Origin: Hellea sp965224755
Lineage (GTDB): Bacteria > Pseudomonadota > Alphaproteobacteria > Caulobacterales > Maricaulaceae
DNA length: 64,000 nucleotides
Direction of reading: 5' to 3'
NCBI GenBank assembly: GCA_965224755.1
Contig: OZ245061.1
Coordinates: forward strand, 930,001 to 994,000
Each line of letters begins with the position of its first letter. The stretch's first letter is position 1. The position numbers and the translations under genes were made by a program. Positions 33,721 through 42,249 of this stretch are shown here, piece after piece. The notes beneath the pieces were generated by a model that saw only the letters and a list, made by a program, of their open reading frames with translations, did not search any database and was not told the DNA's origin.

Positions 33721-33807
33721 CTGGCTACCTGCTTAAGCGAAGTTTATCATGCGCGTTATTATCTAACGGAAATTGTTGTTTGAGTAAATGCAGCAATACA
33801 TATGCGC

Positions 33808-33832
33808 ATGCCCCGAACGTGGTGCGGGGCAT
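33808..33832. other. Hairpin between the S41 peptidase and carD genes
   Basis: Perfect 8-bp stem ATGCCCCG/CGGGGCAT with a nine-base loop. No T run follows on either strand, so it may be a factor-assisted terminator of carD or an RNA-stabilising hairpin. Confidence 0.4.
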
Positions 33833-33864
33833 CAAGATTTTGTGATAAAAAGGGACAGAGCTGC

Positions 33865-34527
33865 CTATGCGGCTTCTGTTGTCTCGCCATTATCATTTTC
33901 GTTTTTTGCGGCTTCTTTGGCGGCCTCGGCTTCCGCTATTTTGGCGGCTTTAGCCGCTTGGCGGTCGCGGGCTCTTGTTAGCGTATCAAGAACTTCGCCG
34001 AGCGCTGTATCGCGGTCAGTTTTATTAATCGCCGCGACTTCGCGGACCATGCGGTCAATGGCGCGTTCGTAAAGCTGCCGTTCAGAATAGCTTTGATCGG
34101 GCTGCGCATCCGTGCGGTGCAGGTCGCGGACAACTTCGGAAACTAGAATAAGGTCGCCGGAATTGATTTTCGCTTCATATTCCTGTGCGCGGCGGCTCCA
34201 CATCGTGCGCTTGATACGCGCACGGCCTTTTAGTGTTGTGAAGGCGTCTTTGAGGATGAGCTCGTTGGACAGCGCCCGCATACCGGATTTTTCAGCTTTT
34301 ATGGTCGGGACGCGCAGGGTCATTTTATCCTGCTCAAAGGTCACGACATAGACTTCAATATCAAAGTCAGCAATGACTTGCTGTTCGACACCGAGAACGA
34401 CGCCGACGCCGTGGGCAGGATAAACGATATTTTGTCCGGATTTGAAAATACGCTTTCTGGACGATGTTTTTTTGACAGGAGTTTTCTTTGCGCCGGTTTT
34501 TTTGCCGGTCGTTTTTCTTGTTGCCAT
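33865..34527 (-). CDS. carD: CarD-family RNA polymerase-binding transcription factor
   Basis: A 220-residue global regulator that binds the RNA polymerase beta subunit and stabilises open promoters (CdnL/CarD family). A basic N-terminal tail (MATRKTTGKKTGAKKTPVKK) precedes the RNAP-interacting domain (FKSGQNIVYPAHGVGVVLGVEQQ...FEQDKMTLRVP) and the helical DNA-binding part (MWSRRAQEYEAKINSGDLILVSEVVRDL...SERQLYERAIDRMVREVA); the alanine/glutamate tail is low-complexity. ATG at 34527 is used; an upstream in-frame codon would add 15 poorly conserved residues. Adjacent to fdxA, as in other Alphaproteobacteria. Confidence 0.93.
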   Translation of the reverse strand: MATRKTTGKKTGAKKTPVKKTSSRKRIFKSGQNIVYPAHGVGVVLGVEQQVIADFDIEVYVVTFEQDKMTLRVPTIKAEKSGMRALSNELILKDAFTTLKGRARIKRTMWSRRAQEYEAKINSGDLILVSEVVRDLHRTDAQPDQSYSERQLYERAIDRMVREVAAINKTDRDTALGEVLDTLTRARDRQAAKAAKIAEAEAAKEAAKNENDNGETTEAA

Positions 34528-34690
34528 AGCTGGAGAGCCCTTTTTTATCCGCTTTTTAACAAAGCAAATCATTTAATCTCATAAACAAACGGCGCGGAAT
34601 TTTACAAACCGCACCGTTTAACTAGCCTGTGCATAACACAAAAATCACTAAAAATCCAGCGCTTCACGCAAGTTTTTCATAGCTTGGTGG

Positions 34691-35035
34691 TTATCCGTCG
34701 CCTTTGCCGGGCTTTTCGCTGAAATATTTCTCGAACTTCCCTGTTTCCGACTCGAATTTTTCGGCGTCTTCGGGCGCGGTGCCTTTGATCGTGATGACAG
34801 GCCATAATTCGGCATATTTGGAGTTGATTGCGAGCCATTTTCCGTCGGGGTCATCTTCTGTATCTGGGACGATGGCATCAACAGGACATTCAGGCTCGCA
34901 AACCCCGCAATCAATGCATTCATCGGGGTGAATGACGAGCATGTTTTCGCCTTCATAGAAGCAGTCCACAGGACAGACTTCAACACAGTCCATCAACTTG
35001 CATTTAATGCATTCATCTTTGACGATATAAGTCAT
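34691..35035 (-). CDS. fdxA: 7Fe-8S ferredoxin FdxA
   Basis: A 114-residue soluble electron carrier. The N-terminal 55 residues hold two cluster motifs: CIKCKLMDCVEVCPVDCFYEG, with the altered spacing of a [3Fe-4S] site, and CIDCGVCEPECPVDAIVPD, with a [4Fe-4S] site. The tail (WLAINSKYAELWPVITIKG) is typical of FdxA. ATG at 35035 is the family start; the in-frame extension upstream is non-conserved and overlaps the S4 gene. It sits between the S4-protein and carD genes. Confidence 0.95.
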   Translation of the reverse strand: MTYIVKDECIKCKLMDCVEVCPVDCFYEGENMLVIHPDECIDCGVCEPECPVDAIVPDTEDDPDGKWLAINSKYAELWPVITIKGTAPEDAEKFESETGKFEKYFSEKPGKGDG

Positions 35036-35105
35036 GTCATATCCATAATGTTCGAGAGGGATTTGGCGTCTGTGGAAATGCTTGTCAACCGCTCGGTCTG
35101 CGTAA

Positions 35106-35426
35106 TTATGACTTCTCTTGGCAAATGCGGTAAAGACCTTGCGCTTCGGGGGCGGGGCCGCGCCGCGCGCCTGCGGCAATCATTTCGACTTGAACGAGAT
35201 TTGGGCCGCGCATGAAGATCACTTGGTCACCGGGGCGGAGCGCCTGATGCGGCTTGGAAACACGCTTTGTCTGGCCATGGCGGGTGATGCGAATTTTGCC
35301 TTTTAATATGGTTTTAGTCGCTAGGCTGCGGGTTTTAAATAGGCGTGTGCGGTAAAGCCAGACATCAAGACGGCAGGCATCTTCTGGGACAGTGTTGGAT
35401 TGTATTTTTTGCGTAGATATCTGCAA
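35106..35426 (-). CDS. S4-domain RNA-binding protein (Hsp15-like)
   Basis: A 106-residue protein. The S4 fold begins at CRLDVWLYRTRLFKTRSLATKTILKGKIRI and runs to KPHQALRPGDQVIFMRG; the C-terminal basic tail is typical of Hsp15-type ribosome-recycling proteins. There is no ATG in this region: the TTG at 35426 directly touches the helicase stop TAG, so translation is probably coupled. It stands in the conserved helicase-S4-fdxA-carD order. Confidence 0.87.
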   Translation of the reverse strand: MQISTQKIQSNTVPEDACRLDVWLYRTRLFKTRSLATKTILKGKIRITRHGQTKRVSKPHQALRPGDQVIFMRGPNLVQVEMIAAGARRGPAPEAQGLYRICQEKS

Positions 35427-38411
35427 CTATTTTTTATCCGGTGTTTTGGGATCCGGTGTTTTCAAGGCGGCCAAGGCGGCAAAAGGCGAGTCTTCGAATT
35501 TACGCTTGCGCGGCGCGGGGGCATTGTAAGCGGCTGTATCGTGAGGCCTGTCTTTGCGCGGTTTGTTTTTGGCAGGCCGCTTTTTGGAATCTTGTCCCTG
35601 AGCCTGTCCTTGAGGCCGTCCTTGGCCCGGCTGTTTTCCGCGGACAGGTTTGCGGTAATCCATAAACCAATATTCGTAATTGGGCAGGCCAAATGACGTG
35701 CCGTCCTCGCGTGTTTCGCGAACGAGATAGACATGCAGTGGTTGCGGGCCTTTTCTCCATTTTCTCTTCTTTTTCTTTTTCGGCATCGCCTCAGCTTCGG
35801 CTTCGGATATTACATCAACGGCCGTGTTTGTTTCGCTTTCATCGGGAAGCGTTTGAGGTGTTTCATCCTCTTTAGGAACAGGCGAGACTTCATCGGTTGG
35901 AGCCGTTTTGGCGGCCTCTGTCTTGTCATCCCCATCCGGTGTCTCTGCTTTACTTTTGTCCGCATTATTTTCGTCTATGGGCGGCTGTGTTCCTGCCGTT
36001 TCGATGTTTTCCGACTTAAAGCCCATATGTTGTAAAACGCCCTGCATTTCCTCATAGGTACAGCCCAATATGGCGAGCATTTCCTGCATGATCTGGAATT
36101 TCCGCGGCACGCCTGATTGGCCCAGTGCCTCGCGGAATTGCTGCCCAAGGCGGTTAAGAATATCGTAGCGGGCAATGCGCGGGCCTATGGCTTTATAGCC
36201 GGCCAGAGCCAGCGCTTGTTCGGAGAAATTCTTGCTCGCGAGATCGCCCTCATTGGCAATCGAAGTCACGCCCGCAAAGGGAATAAAGGGCTTGCCGTCA
36301 CCGCCTGCGCCATACGCAATTAACAGGCCTAATAGACGTCCGGGTTCCGGTTTAACCATGTCGCGCAAATAGATATTATACTGACCGAACTGAACGCCGA
36401 CTTCCCGGAGTTGCTGGCGGGCATTTTGTTCAAGCTCTTGGATCATCGGCTGATGGCCCTTCCGCTCAATGGCGCCGTTATTTTCAAGCAGAGTGAATGC
36501 GAAGCCGCGGGCCGGGGCGAGAGCCTTCTCATTCTCGCTGAGCTCTTTGAGCTTTTGTAGCGGCACCAGATGTTTGGCGGTTTTGGAGCGCAGAAAGTCG
36601 CGCATACGGTCTGTGGCTAATAATATCAAATTAGGATTTCCAAGTTCTGCGCCGACAATTTCAGCGTCCGGTGCAAAGACACTTCCGCCAGGCGCGATGC
36701 GGCCAACGGTTTTGCCGCCCCAAAGAATTTGCCCGCGATCAGAGAGTGTAAAAATTGCATGAGAGCCGCCGCAAAGACTTGTGAGCTGGCGGTCGATTTC
36801 GGGCGCGACGACTTGTTCAGCTGCGGCTTGCAGTGCTTTTGCTTCCAGTTCCGTTCCGCTTGGCGCAGGGACAAACTTAAAGCCGTCCAGTTGTCCGATC
36901 AATTGATCCTCGGCCCAAACCTCTCCATTATCTTTGATTGTGGCGTTCATGTAACTGTCGGCTCCTATGCCTTTTAAGAGTTTGCTTGTGCGGCGGTCCA
37001 CAAACCGTTCGATGAGACCTTGATGTAGCGCATCCGAGAGGCGGTCTTCAACCTCCCTGGCTGTATTAATCCAGTTTTTCGCGCTGTCCACCCAAGATGG
37101 CTTGCTCGCGCAATAAGTCCAAGTGCGAATATGGGCCAATCGTGAAGATAAGGTGTCCACACTCCCCATCGTGTCGTCAAGGCGGCGCATCTGTTTTTCT
37201 AAATAATCATCGGGAAGTTTCCCCTGATGCGCGATCAATAAGCGGTAAATATCCTGTAACAGGCGAACATGGGCATCAATTGTGAGGTTGCGAAAGTCGG
37301 GAATTTGGCAGACATCCCAGAGACGTTTCACATCTGCGGGCGTGGTGATGGCGTCCGCGACTTCGGGAATCGTGCGCAGACGTTCATAAGCGGCTTCGTC
37401 GACCGCGCCTTTAATGCGGCGCAGACGATTATGCGGACGCGGCGCGTGTAGGCTTTCAGACAAAGCCGCAAGGGAGCTGAATTCCAGATTTGAATTGCGC
37501 CATTCTACTGAGCGCAAGGGGTCAAAATCATGGGCCTCAATGCGCCGGACAAGCTCGTCATCCATAGGCAAGCAATTGCCCGTCGTGCCGAATGTGCCGT
37601 CATTGCGAAAGCGCCCCGCGCGCCCCGCTATCTGCGCGGCTTCCATTGGGGACAGAGCGCGTTTGCGCCGACCGTCAAATTTTCGCAGCGCCGCAAAAGC
37701 GACATGGTCTGTCTCCAGATTAAGTCCCATGCCCACTGCGTCGGTCGCAATCAGGAAATCAACATCGCCATTTTGGAACATCTCTGCTTGGGCATTGCGC
37801 GTACGCGGGGACAGCCCGCCCATGACAATAGCGGCCCCGCCCCGGTAGTTCCGTATAAGATCGGCAAGCGCGTAAACCTCAGCGGACGAAAAGGCTACAA
37901 TCACCGAGCGCTTGGGCAGGCGGGTCAGTTTCATCGGCCCCGCATAGGACAAAGTCGAAAACCGTTCGCGGTGATCAAAGCGTATCTTAGGTAATAAGTC
38001 CTGCAAAACTGGCCGCGCTGTCTCCGCCCCTAATAATAGCGTTTCTTCTGTGCCCCTCATATGAAGTACGCGGTCGGTAAAAATATGTCCGCGTTCGTGG
38101 TTAGCCATAAGCTGAACTTCGTCGATGGCGACAAAGGCAAAGCGTTTCTCGGTCGGCATGGCCTCGACGGTGCAGACATAAAACCGGGCATGGGGCGGGA
38201 TGATTTTCTCCTCGCCCGTGATAAGCGCGCATTGCGCCGCGCCTTTTTGGGAAACGATTTTATCATAAACTTCGCGCGCGAGCAGGCGCAAAGGCAGGCC
38301 GATGACGCCCGTGCTCCGCCCGAGCATACGCTCAACCGCGTAATGGGTCTTGCCGGTATTGGTCGGGCCAAGAACAGCCGTCAGCGTGGCAGGATTAAGC
38401 AGGGGATTCAT
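35427..38411 (-). CDS. SUV3-like DExH RNA helicase
   Basis: A 994-residue helicase of the SUV3 type, probably in RNA decay. Motif I is LGPTNTGKTHYAVERML near residue 14; II appears as AIDEVQLMANHERG (DEVQ); the C-lobe has VIVAFSSAEVYALADLIR, FLIATDAVGMGLNLETDHVAF and QIAGRAGRFRNDG. Further C-terminal helical and a metal-free SUV3-C part follow to about 750. The last 200 residues are disordered, rich in E/D/P and then basic (PKKKKKRKWRKGPQPLHVYL, QGQAQGQDSKKRPAKNKPRK), probably an RNA-binding tail. ATG at 38411 has AGGA upstream. Confidence 0.92.
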   Translation of the reverse strand: MNPLLNPATLTAVLGPTNTGKTHYAVERMLGRSTGVIGLPLRLLAREVYDKIVSQKGAAQCALITGEEKIIPPHARFYVCTVEAMPTEKRFAFVAIDEVQLMANHERGHIFTDRVLHMRGTEETLLLGAETARPVLQDLLPKIRFDHRERFSTLSYAGPMKLTRLPKRSVIVAFSSAEVYALADLIRNYRGGAAIVMGGLSPRTRNAQAEMFQNGDVDFLIATDAVGMGLNLETDHVAFAALRKFDGRRKRALSPMEAAQIAGRAGRFRNDGTFGTTGNCLPMDDELVRRIEAHDFDPLRSVEWRNSNLEFSSLAALSESLHAPRPHNRLRRIKGAVDEAAYERLRTIPEVADAITTPADVKRLWDVCQIPDFRNLTIDAHVRLLQDIYRLLIAHQGKLPDDYLEKQMRRLDDTMGSVDTLSSRLAHIRTWTYCASKPSWVDSAKNWINTAREVEDRLSDALHQGLIERFVDRRTSKLLKGIGADSYMNATIKDNGEVWAEDQLIGQLDGFKFVPAPSGTELEAKALQAAAEQVVAPEIDRQLTSLCGGSHAIFTLSDRGQILWGGKTVGRIAPGGSVFAPDAEIVGAELGNPNLILLATDRMRDFLRSKTAKHLVPLQKLKELSENEKALAPARGFAFTLLENNGAIERKGHQPMIQELEQNARQQLREVGVQFGQYNIYLRDMVKPEPGRLLGLLIAYGAGGDGKPFIPFAGVTSIANEGDLASKNFSEQALALAGYKAIGPRIARYDILNRLGQQFREALGQSGVPRKFQIMQEMLAILGCTYEEMQGVLQHMGFKSENIETAGTQPPIDENNADKSKAETPDGDDKTEAAKTAPTDEVSPVPKEDETPQTLPDESETNTAVDVISEAEAEAMPKKKKKRKWRKGPQPLHVYLVRETREDGTSFGLPNYEYWFMDYRKPVRGKQPGQGRPQGQAQGQDSKKRPAKNKPRKDRPHDTAAYNAPAPRKRKFEDSPFAALAALKTPDPKTPDKK

Positions 38412-38494
38412 AAGTCCTATATTGGCGATTTCCCGCGCCAATAAAAGACTTATCAGCGGGGCCTGAGTTCAGGGCTTATTAGTTTTGCCCCCCC

Positions 38495-38626
38495 TGTCAT
38501 TCCGCGCGCAGGCGTAGCCGGAGATGCGGAAGGTCGAGCCGGCTGTGCGTGATTATTGAAATCATCTCTGGCTTAGCCTGCAAACTCTCGACCTTCCGGG
38601 TTCTGCTTCGCAGCCCCGGAATGACA
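38495..38626. repeat. Palindromic repeat C, copy 1
   Basis: About 132 bp with outer arms TGTCATTCCGCGCGC... / ...GGAATGACA and inner GGAAGGTCGAG/CTCGACCTTCC. Its right arm (38585-38626, 42 bp) is identical, in inverse orientation, to the left arm of the copy at 42130-42171. Palindromes of this GTCATTCCGG/GGAAGGTCGAG type occur in intergenic DNA of Alphaproteobacteria. It is 5' of the helicase gene. Confidence 0.85.
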
Positions 38627-38656
38627 GGGAAGGGCGTGTTAAATGAGGCTCGGGGC

Positions 38657-39550
38657 CTAGTCGATACTCACCGAATAGTCCGGCGATCTTACCGTCAATT
38701 CATCGAGCTTGATCGTGGCTTTGATGGAGCTGATTTTATAGGTGAATTTGACAGGGATATAAAGACCAAGCTCGGGGAAGGCTTTGAGATAGATATTCAC
38801 CGGTGTGTTTTTTTCTTCAGCTTCCGGCAAATCGTCAGGGTCAAAGCCTGAAATCGGCTCGTAATAGACATGGCATTTGATGGCTTCAAATTTTTCGCCT
38901 TTGAACTTCTTCCGAATTTTGCCGACATATTCCATTCGCAGGGCATAATGCTGCTTGGAATCAAAGACTTTGACAGACCCGGCGCAGAGCGGGGCGTCAA
39001 TTTTCTGCCCGCGCATCATAATATTGAGAATAGCCGAAATCGCGTCATTGGCGGCGTAACGCTCTGCCGGTGTTGCCGGCGGCGTGCCCTGAGTCCAGAG
39101 CGGCGGCTCGATATCGACGGTTATGGAGCGGGCGGTATTGTCGTAATTCATCTCCACACGGCGGTTTTTCTTGTCCATATTCTGCTGGACATGGAAATCA
39201 GGCTTAAGGCCGGCTGGGCTATAATGACCCGAGGTCACCGCCCAGATTTCCATCTTTTTCAGCAGGGCGCCAAGACCCGACGTTTTCAGGTCGGTATAGA
39301 CATTATAGCGGCTGTCATCAAACCAGCCCGTATAATTGGCTTTGATTATACGAAAGCCAAAGACATAGCCTTTCAGCTTGAAGTCAAATTCTGTGGCATC
39401 GGGGCCGGGAGCGGGAACGACATAAGCCGTATCGACAATATTGCCGTCATTGAGCTTGGCAAAATTACGGGTATTATCCAGAAATGAGGCTCCGGCGATG
39501 CCGGATAAAGCGGTCATGCCGATGATGGCTGTGGCAAGGGCTCGTTTCAT
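38657..39550 (-). CDS. DUF3108 exported protein
   Basis: A 297-residue protein with a signal peptide (TAIIGMTALSGIAGAS). DUF3108 pattern: FDFKLKGYVFGFRIIKANYTGWFDDSRYNVYTDL, later the CHVYYEPISGFDPDDLPEAEEKNTPVNIYL and the closing GLYIPVKFTYKISSIKATIKLDEL. These proteins are periplasmic or outer-membrane-associated beta-rich proteins of unknown function in Alphaproteobacteria. ATG at 39550 follows the upstream spacer. Confidence 0.85.
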   Translation of the reverse strand: MKRALATAIIGMTALSGIAGASFLDNTRNFAKLNDGNIVDTAYVVPAPGPDATEFDFKLKGYVFGFRIIKANYTGWFDDSRYNVYTDLKTSGLGALLKKMEIWAVTSGHYSPAGLKPDFHVQQNMDKKNRRVEMNYDNTARSITVDIEPPLWTQGTPPATPAERYAANDAISAILNIMMRGQKIDAPLCAGSVKVFDSKQHYALRMEYVGKIRKKFKGEKFEAIKCHVYYEPISGFDPDDLPEAEEKNTPVNIYLKAFPELGLYIPVKFTYKISSIKATIKLDELTVRSPDYSVSID

Positions 39551-39708
39551 AGTCTTAATCCTGTGGGGCAGTGAAGCGGTGAATACACAATTTATAGGCA
39601 CTCACCTAGCGCCAAGATGAACAAAGGGCCTGATTTTCGTGAAATCTTTGTCATATAACAGTGCTATAAAAGAGGTGCAATTCGCCCTTACGCCAGCCTT
39701 AAAAAGGG

Positions 39709-39737
39709 TTGACGTAGACTGAATGACACTCTAATTC
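39709..39737 (+). promoter_or_regulatory. Probable promoter of rpmB
   Basis: TTGACG (39709-39714), a 17-base spacer and TAATTC (39732-39737). The -35 is strong and the -10 is moderate. The predicted start, near 39744, is 53 bases upstream of the rpmB start, with a terminator-like hairpin in between. Confidence 0.5.
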
Positions 39738-39753
39738 CCCGCCAACTGATGTC

Positions 39754-39784
39754 GCCCGCACTGATGCGGGCCTTTTATTTTTAA
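39754..39784 (+). terminator. Terminator-like hairpin in the rpmB leader
   Basis: Stem GCCCGCA/TGCGGGC with loop CTGA and then CTTTTATTTTT. It stands between the promoter and the rpmB start and no gene on the plus strand precedes it, so it is probably an attenuator. It ends 12 bases before ATG. Confidence 0.65.
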
Positions 39785-39796
39785 ACAGGTAGCAAA

Positions 39797-40093
39797 ATGT
39801 CCCGTCGTTGCGATCTTCTCGATACAGGCCCCATGAGCGGCCATCATGTCTCTCATGCCAATAATAAAACCAACCGCCGGTTTAACGTCAATCTCTGTAA
39901 CGTGACCTTGTTTTCTGACACGCTTGGCCAAAAGTTTAAAATGCGTATTTCGGCAGCCTCGCTGCGCACGGTTGATTTCAAAGGCGGCCTCGATAGCTTT
40001 CTGCTGAAAACAAAAAACCACAAGCTGACGGACAAAGCCAAAAAGATCAAAAAAGCCGTCATCAAAAAACAAGCCGAGCTCGAAGCGGCATAG
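39797..40093 (+). CDS. rpmB: 50S ribosomal protein L28
   Basis: A 98-residue protein. The family start MSRRCDLLDTGPMSGHHVSHANNKTNRRF, then NVTLFSDTLGQKFKMRISAASLRTVDFKGGLDSFL is the L28 core; the lysine-rich C-terminal tail binds rRNA. The single cysteine near the start lacks the zinc CxxC partner. Slightly long, as is usual in Alphaproteobacteria. A good terminator follows. Confidence 0.96.
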   Translation: MSRRCDLLDTGPMSGHHVSHANNKTNRRFNVNLCNVTLFSDTLGQKFKMRISAASLRTVDFKGGLDSFLLKTKNHKLTDKAKKIKKAVIKKQAELEAA

Positions 40094-40115
40094 CTTCGTG
40101 AACAGATTTGCAAAG

Positions 40116-40140
40116 ACCCGTCTTTAAGGCGGGTTTTTTT
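40116..40140 (+). terminator. Rho-independent terminator after rpmB
   Basis: Stem ACCCGTC/GGCGGGT (one G-U pair) with loop TTTAA, followed by seven Ts. It starts 22 bases after the rpmB stop. Confidence 0.88.
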
Positions 40141-40211
40141 ATGCCTGAAATTATCACAAAGCTGCCAAATTCCGGCCTAAATCTTCTTTAGACAGAGATT
40201 CGGGAGGGCTT

Positions 40212-41174
40212 ATGAAAAAGCGTAGAATCATCGGCATTGGTTTCGGAGTGTTTGCGGCAGGCGTATATCTCGCCAATGCCTCATGGCTCGCGGGCGTGCC
40301 AGAGGGACAGATGAGTGTGTTGGCACATCGCGGCGTGCACCAGACCTATCACCGCGAGGGATTGACGAATACGACTTGCACCGCCGCACGTATTGATGAG
40401 CCATCTCATGGTTTTATAGAGAATACTCTGCCGTCGATGCGGGCGGCAATTTTGGCAGGCGCGGATATAATCGAGCTTGATATTCACATCACAACAGATA
40501 GTGAATTTGTCGTTTTTCACGATTGGACATTGGATTGCCGCACGGACGGACAGGGGCGCACGCGCGACTTTGATCTGAAGGCCTTGAAAGCGCTCGATAT
40601 CGGTTATGGCTATACGGCCGATGCAGGACAGAGTTTCCCGTTCCGGGACAAATTTGCGGGGGCCATGCCGACCTTAAAAGAGGTGTTGGCGTCTTTCCCT
40701 GACACAGAGTTCCAGATCAATATTAAGAGTAAATCTATTGCTGAAGCCAAAGCCTTTCTGGAATATGTGCCGGCGCAGGATTGGCCGCGTCTCGGCTTAA
40801 CCGCACATAAAATTCCTGCAAAAATCGTGCGAGCGGCGCATCCAGAAATGGTGGCGCAGTCTCGCCAAAATGTAAAAAACTGTTTAAAAAACTATGCGCT
40901 GACGGGCTGGTTCGGGAACATGCCTAAGGCGTGCCATAATAACCAAATTCCTGTGCCTGCTAATTACCGCCGCCTGATATGGGGATGGCCGCACCGTTAT
41001 GAGAAACGGTTAAATGCAGTCGGGAGCCGCTCCCTACTGATGGGGCCTTTCGACAGTAATGGCATGGTTGGCTTGGACGAGATTAGCCAGCTTGGGATTG
41101 TCCCCAAAGACTTTAAAGGCATCGTTTTCACCAATAAAATTGAAGTTGTCGGGCCGGAACTTAAATCCCGTTAA
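40212..41174 (+). CDS. Glycerophosphodiester phosphodiesterase-family protein
   Basis: A 320-residue protein. An N-terminal hydrophobic segment (IGIGFGVFAAGVYLANASWL) is either a signal peptide or anchor. The GDPD TIM-barrel has AHRGVH (first catalytic His), FIENTLPSMRAAILAGADIIELDIHITTDSEFVVFHDWTLDCRTDG (E-x-D and second His) and a metal-binding QINIKSK. It hydrolyses glycerophosphodiesters to glycerol-3-phosphate and alcohol, most likely in the periplasm here. RBS GGGAGG is upstream. Confidence 0.92.
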   Translation: MKKRRIIGIGFGVFAAGVYLANASWLAGVPEGQMSVLAHRGVHQTYHREGLTNTTCTAARIDEPSHGFIENTLPSMRAAILAGADIIELDIHITTDSEFVVFHDWTLDCRTDGQGRTRDFDLKALKALDIGYGYTADAGQSFPFRDKFAGAMPTLKEVLASFPDTEFQINIKSKSIAEAKAFLEYVPAQDWPRLGLTAHKIPAKIVRAAHPEMVAQSRQNVKNCLKNYALTGWFGNMPKACHNNQIPVPANYRRLIWGWPHRYEKRLNAVGSRSLLMGPFDSNGMVGLDEISQLGIVPKDFKGIVFTNKIEVVGPELKSR

Positions 41175-41424
41175 CCCTTCGCTAACCATAATTCGGCCAA
41201 GCTTTACTTAGGCGGCATGGGGTGTCTTACCGCTTTGAAGTCCTTGCGGCGCTGTTGATAACAATAGCAAGGATATCTATGCGCTGCACATATGAGGCCC
41301 ACGCTTTTAGGCCGCCTCGCCGACATGTCAAATTCATACAAGGGAGGGTGATGCAGAAATTGCGGGTGATCTATGCAAAATCCGAACAGCGCGTGAAGCG
41401 GTTTTACGCGGCCTAATTAGACTT

Positions 41425-42048
41425 TTATGCCCCCGGTTTAATCAACCTCAAGAACCGGTCTTGCAAGGCCGGGTTTGTTTTAAACTCGCCTGTGAACTGC
41501 GTCGTTATCGTGCTGACATTGGGATGGTGCACCCCGCGCGTGCTCATACATTGATGCACCGCGTCAATCATCACGGCGGTGCCGCGGGCTTTAAGCGCGC
41601 TGTCAATAGCTTCGGCGATTTGCGCGGTCATGGTTTCCTGCGTCTGTAGGCGCTTGGCGAAAATCTCGACGACTTTGACCAATTTGGAAATACCGACAAC
41701 TTTATCGGTTGGCAGATAGGCGACATGGGCCGTGCCGAGAAACGGCGCCATATGGTGCTCGCAATGGCTCTCGACATCAATCTCGCGTAATATCACCATA
41801 TCATCATAGCCGGAAACATCTTCGAAGACGCGCGAGAGTTCCTTCGCCGGGTCAAGATCATAGCCTCGAAACCATTCATTATAGGCATCCACCACACGCC
41901 GGGGCGTATCTTTGAGGCCCTCGCGCTCAGGGTTATCACCGGCCCAAGCAATCAGAACCCGCACAGCTTCCATCGCTGCCTCGCGGGAGGGACGGGGCGT
42001 ATCATTCACCGCTTTTAACACGGGTTTTTTAGGGGCATCAGTACTCAT
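41425..42048 (-). CDS. folE: GTP cyclohydrolase I
   Basis: Makes 7,8-dihydroneopterin triphosphate from GTP, the entry step for folate. The 207-residue product from ATG at 42048 has the type I signatures: CEHHMAPFLGTAHVAYLP (Zn-binding Cys and His-His), SKLVKVVEIFAKRLQTQETMTAQIAEAI and the Zn-Cys in HQCMSTRGVHHPN. Length is slightly above the family core because of a 20-residue N-terminal tail. Homodecamer in the cytoplasm. An ATG 42 bases upstream is in-frame but non-conserved. Confidence 0.96.
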   Translation of the reverse strand: MSTDAPKKPVLKAVNDTPRPSREAAMEAVRVLIAWAGDNPEREGLKDTPRRVVDAYNEWFRGYDLDPAKELSRVFEDVSGYDDMVILREIDVESHCEHHMAPFLGTAHVAYLPTDKVVGISKLVKVVEIFAKRLQTQETMTAQIAEAIDSALKARGTAVMIDAVHQCMSTRGVHHPNVSTITTQFTGEFKTNPALQDRFLRLIKPGA

Positions 42049-42129
42049 GGGGAAGCCTATAGCGCAAAACCCTTTGAAAAGACCAGCCACAAATGCGGAT
42101 GGGGGCTATGCGCCCTCATCACAATGACC

Positions 42130-42235
42130 TGTCATTCCGGGGCTGCGAAGCAGAACCCGGAAGGTCGAGAGGTTGCGAGTTGAACGAAAGACAGCTCACA
42201 AAAGCTCGACCTTCCGCGTCAAGCGCGGAATGACA
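42130..42235. repeat. Palindromic repeat C, copy 2 (inverse orientation)
   Basis: About 106 bp, outer arms TGTCATTCCGGGGC... / ...GCGCGGAATGACA, inner GGAAGGTCGAG and CTCGACCTTCC. The left arm is a perfect inverted copy (42 bp) of the right arm of copy 1. The two copies face each other across 3.5 kb of ordinary genes. Confidence 0.85.
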
Positions 42236-42249
42236 GAGAGATGAAAGGT

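Noticed and set aside
41222..41416. A 64-codon plus-strand frame between the GDPD gene and folE
   Set aside because: The composition is unlike a conserved protein, there is only a GTG-type start without a Shine-Dalgarno sequence, and it has no recognisable motif. The spacer of 250 bp holds nothing else that I can support.
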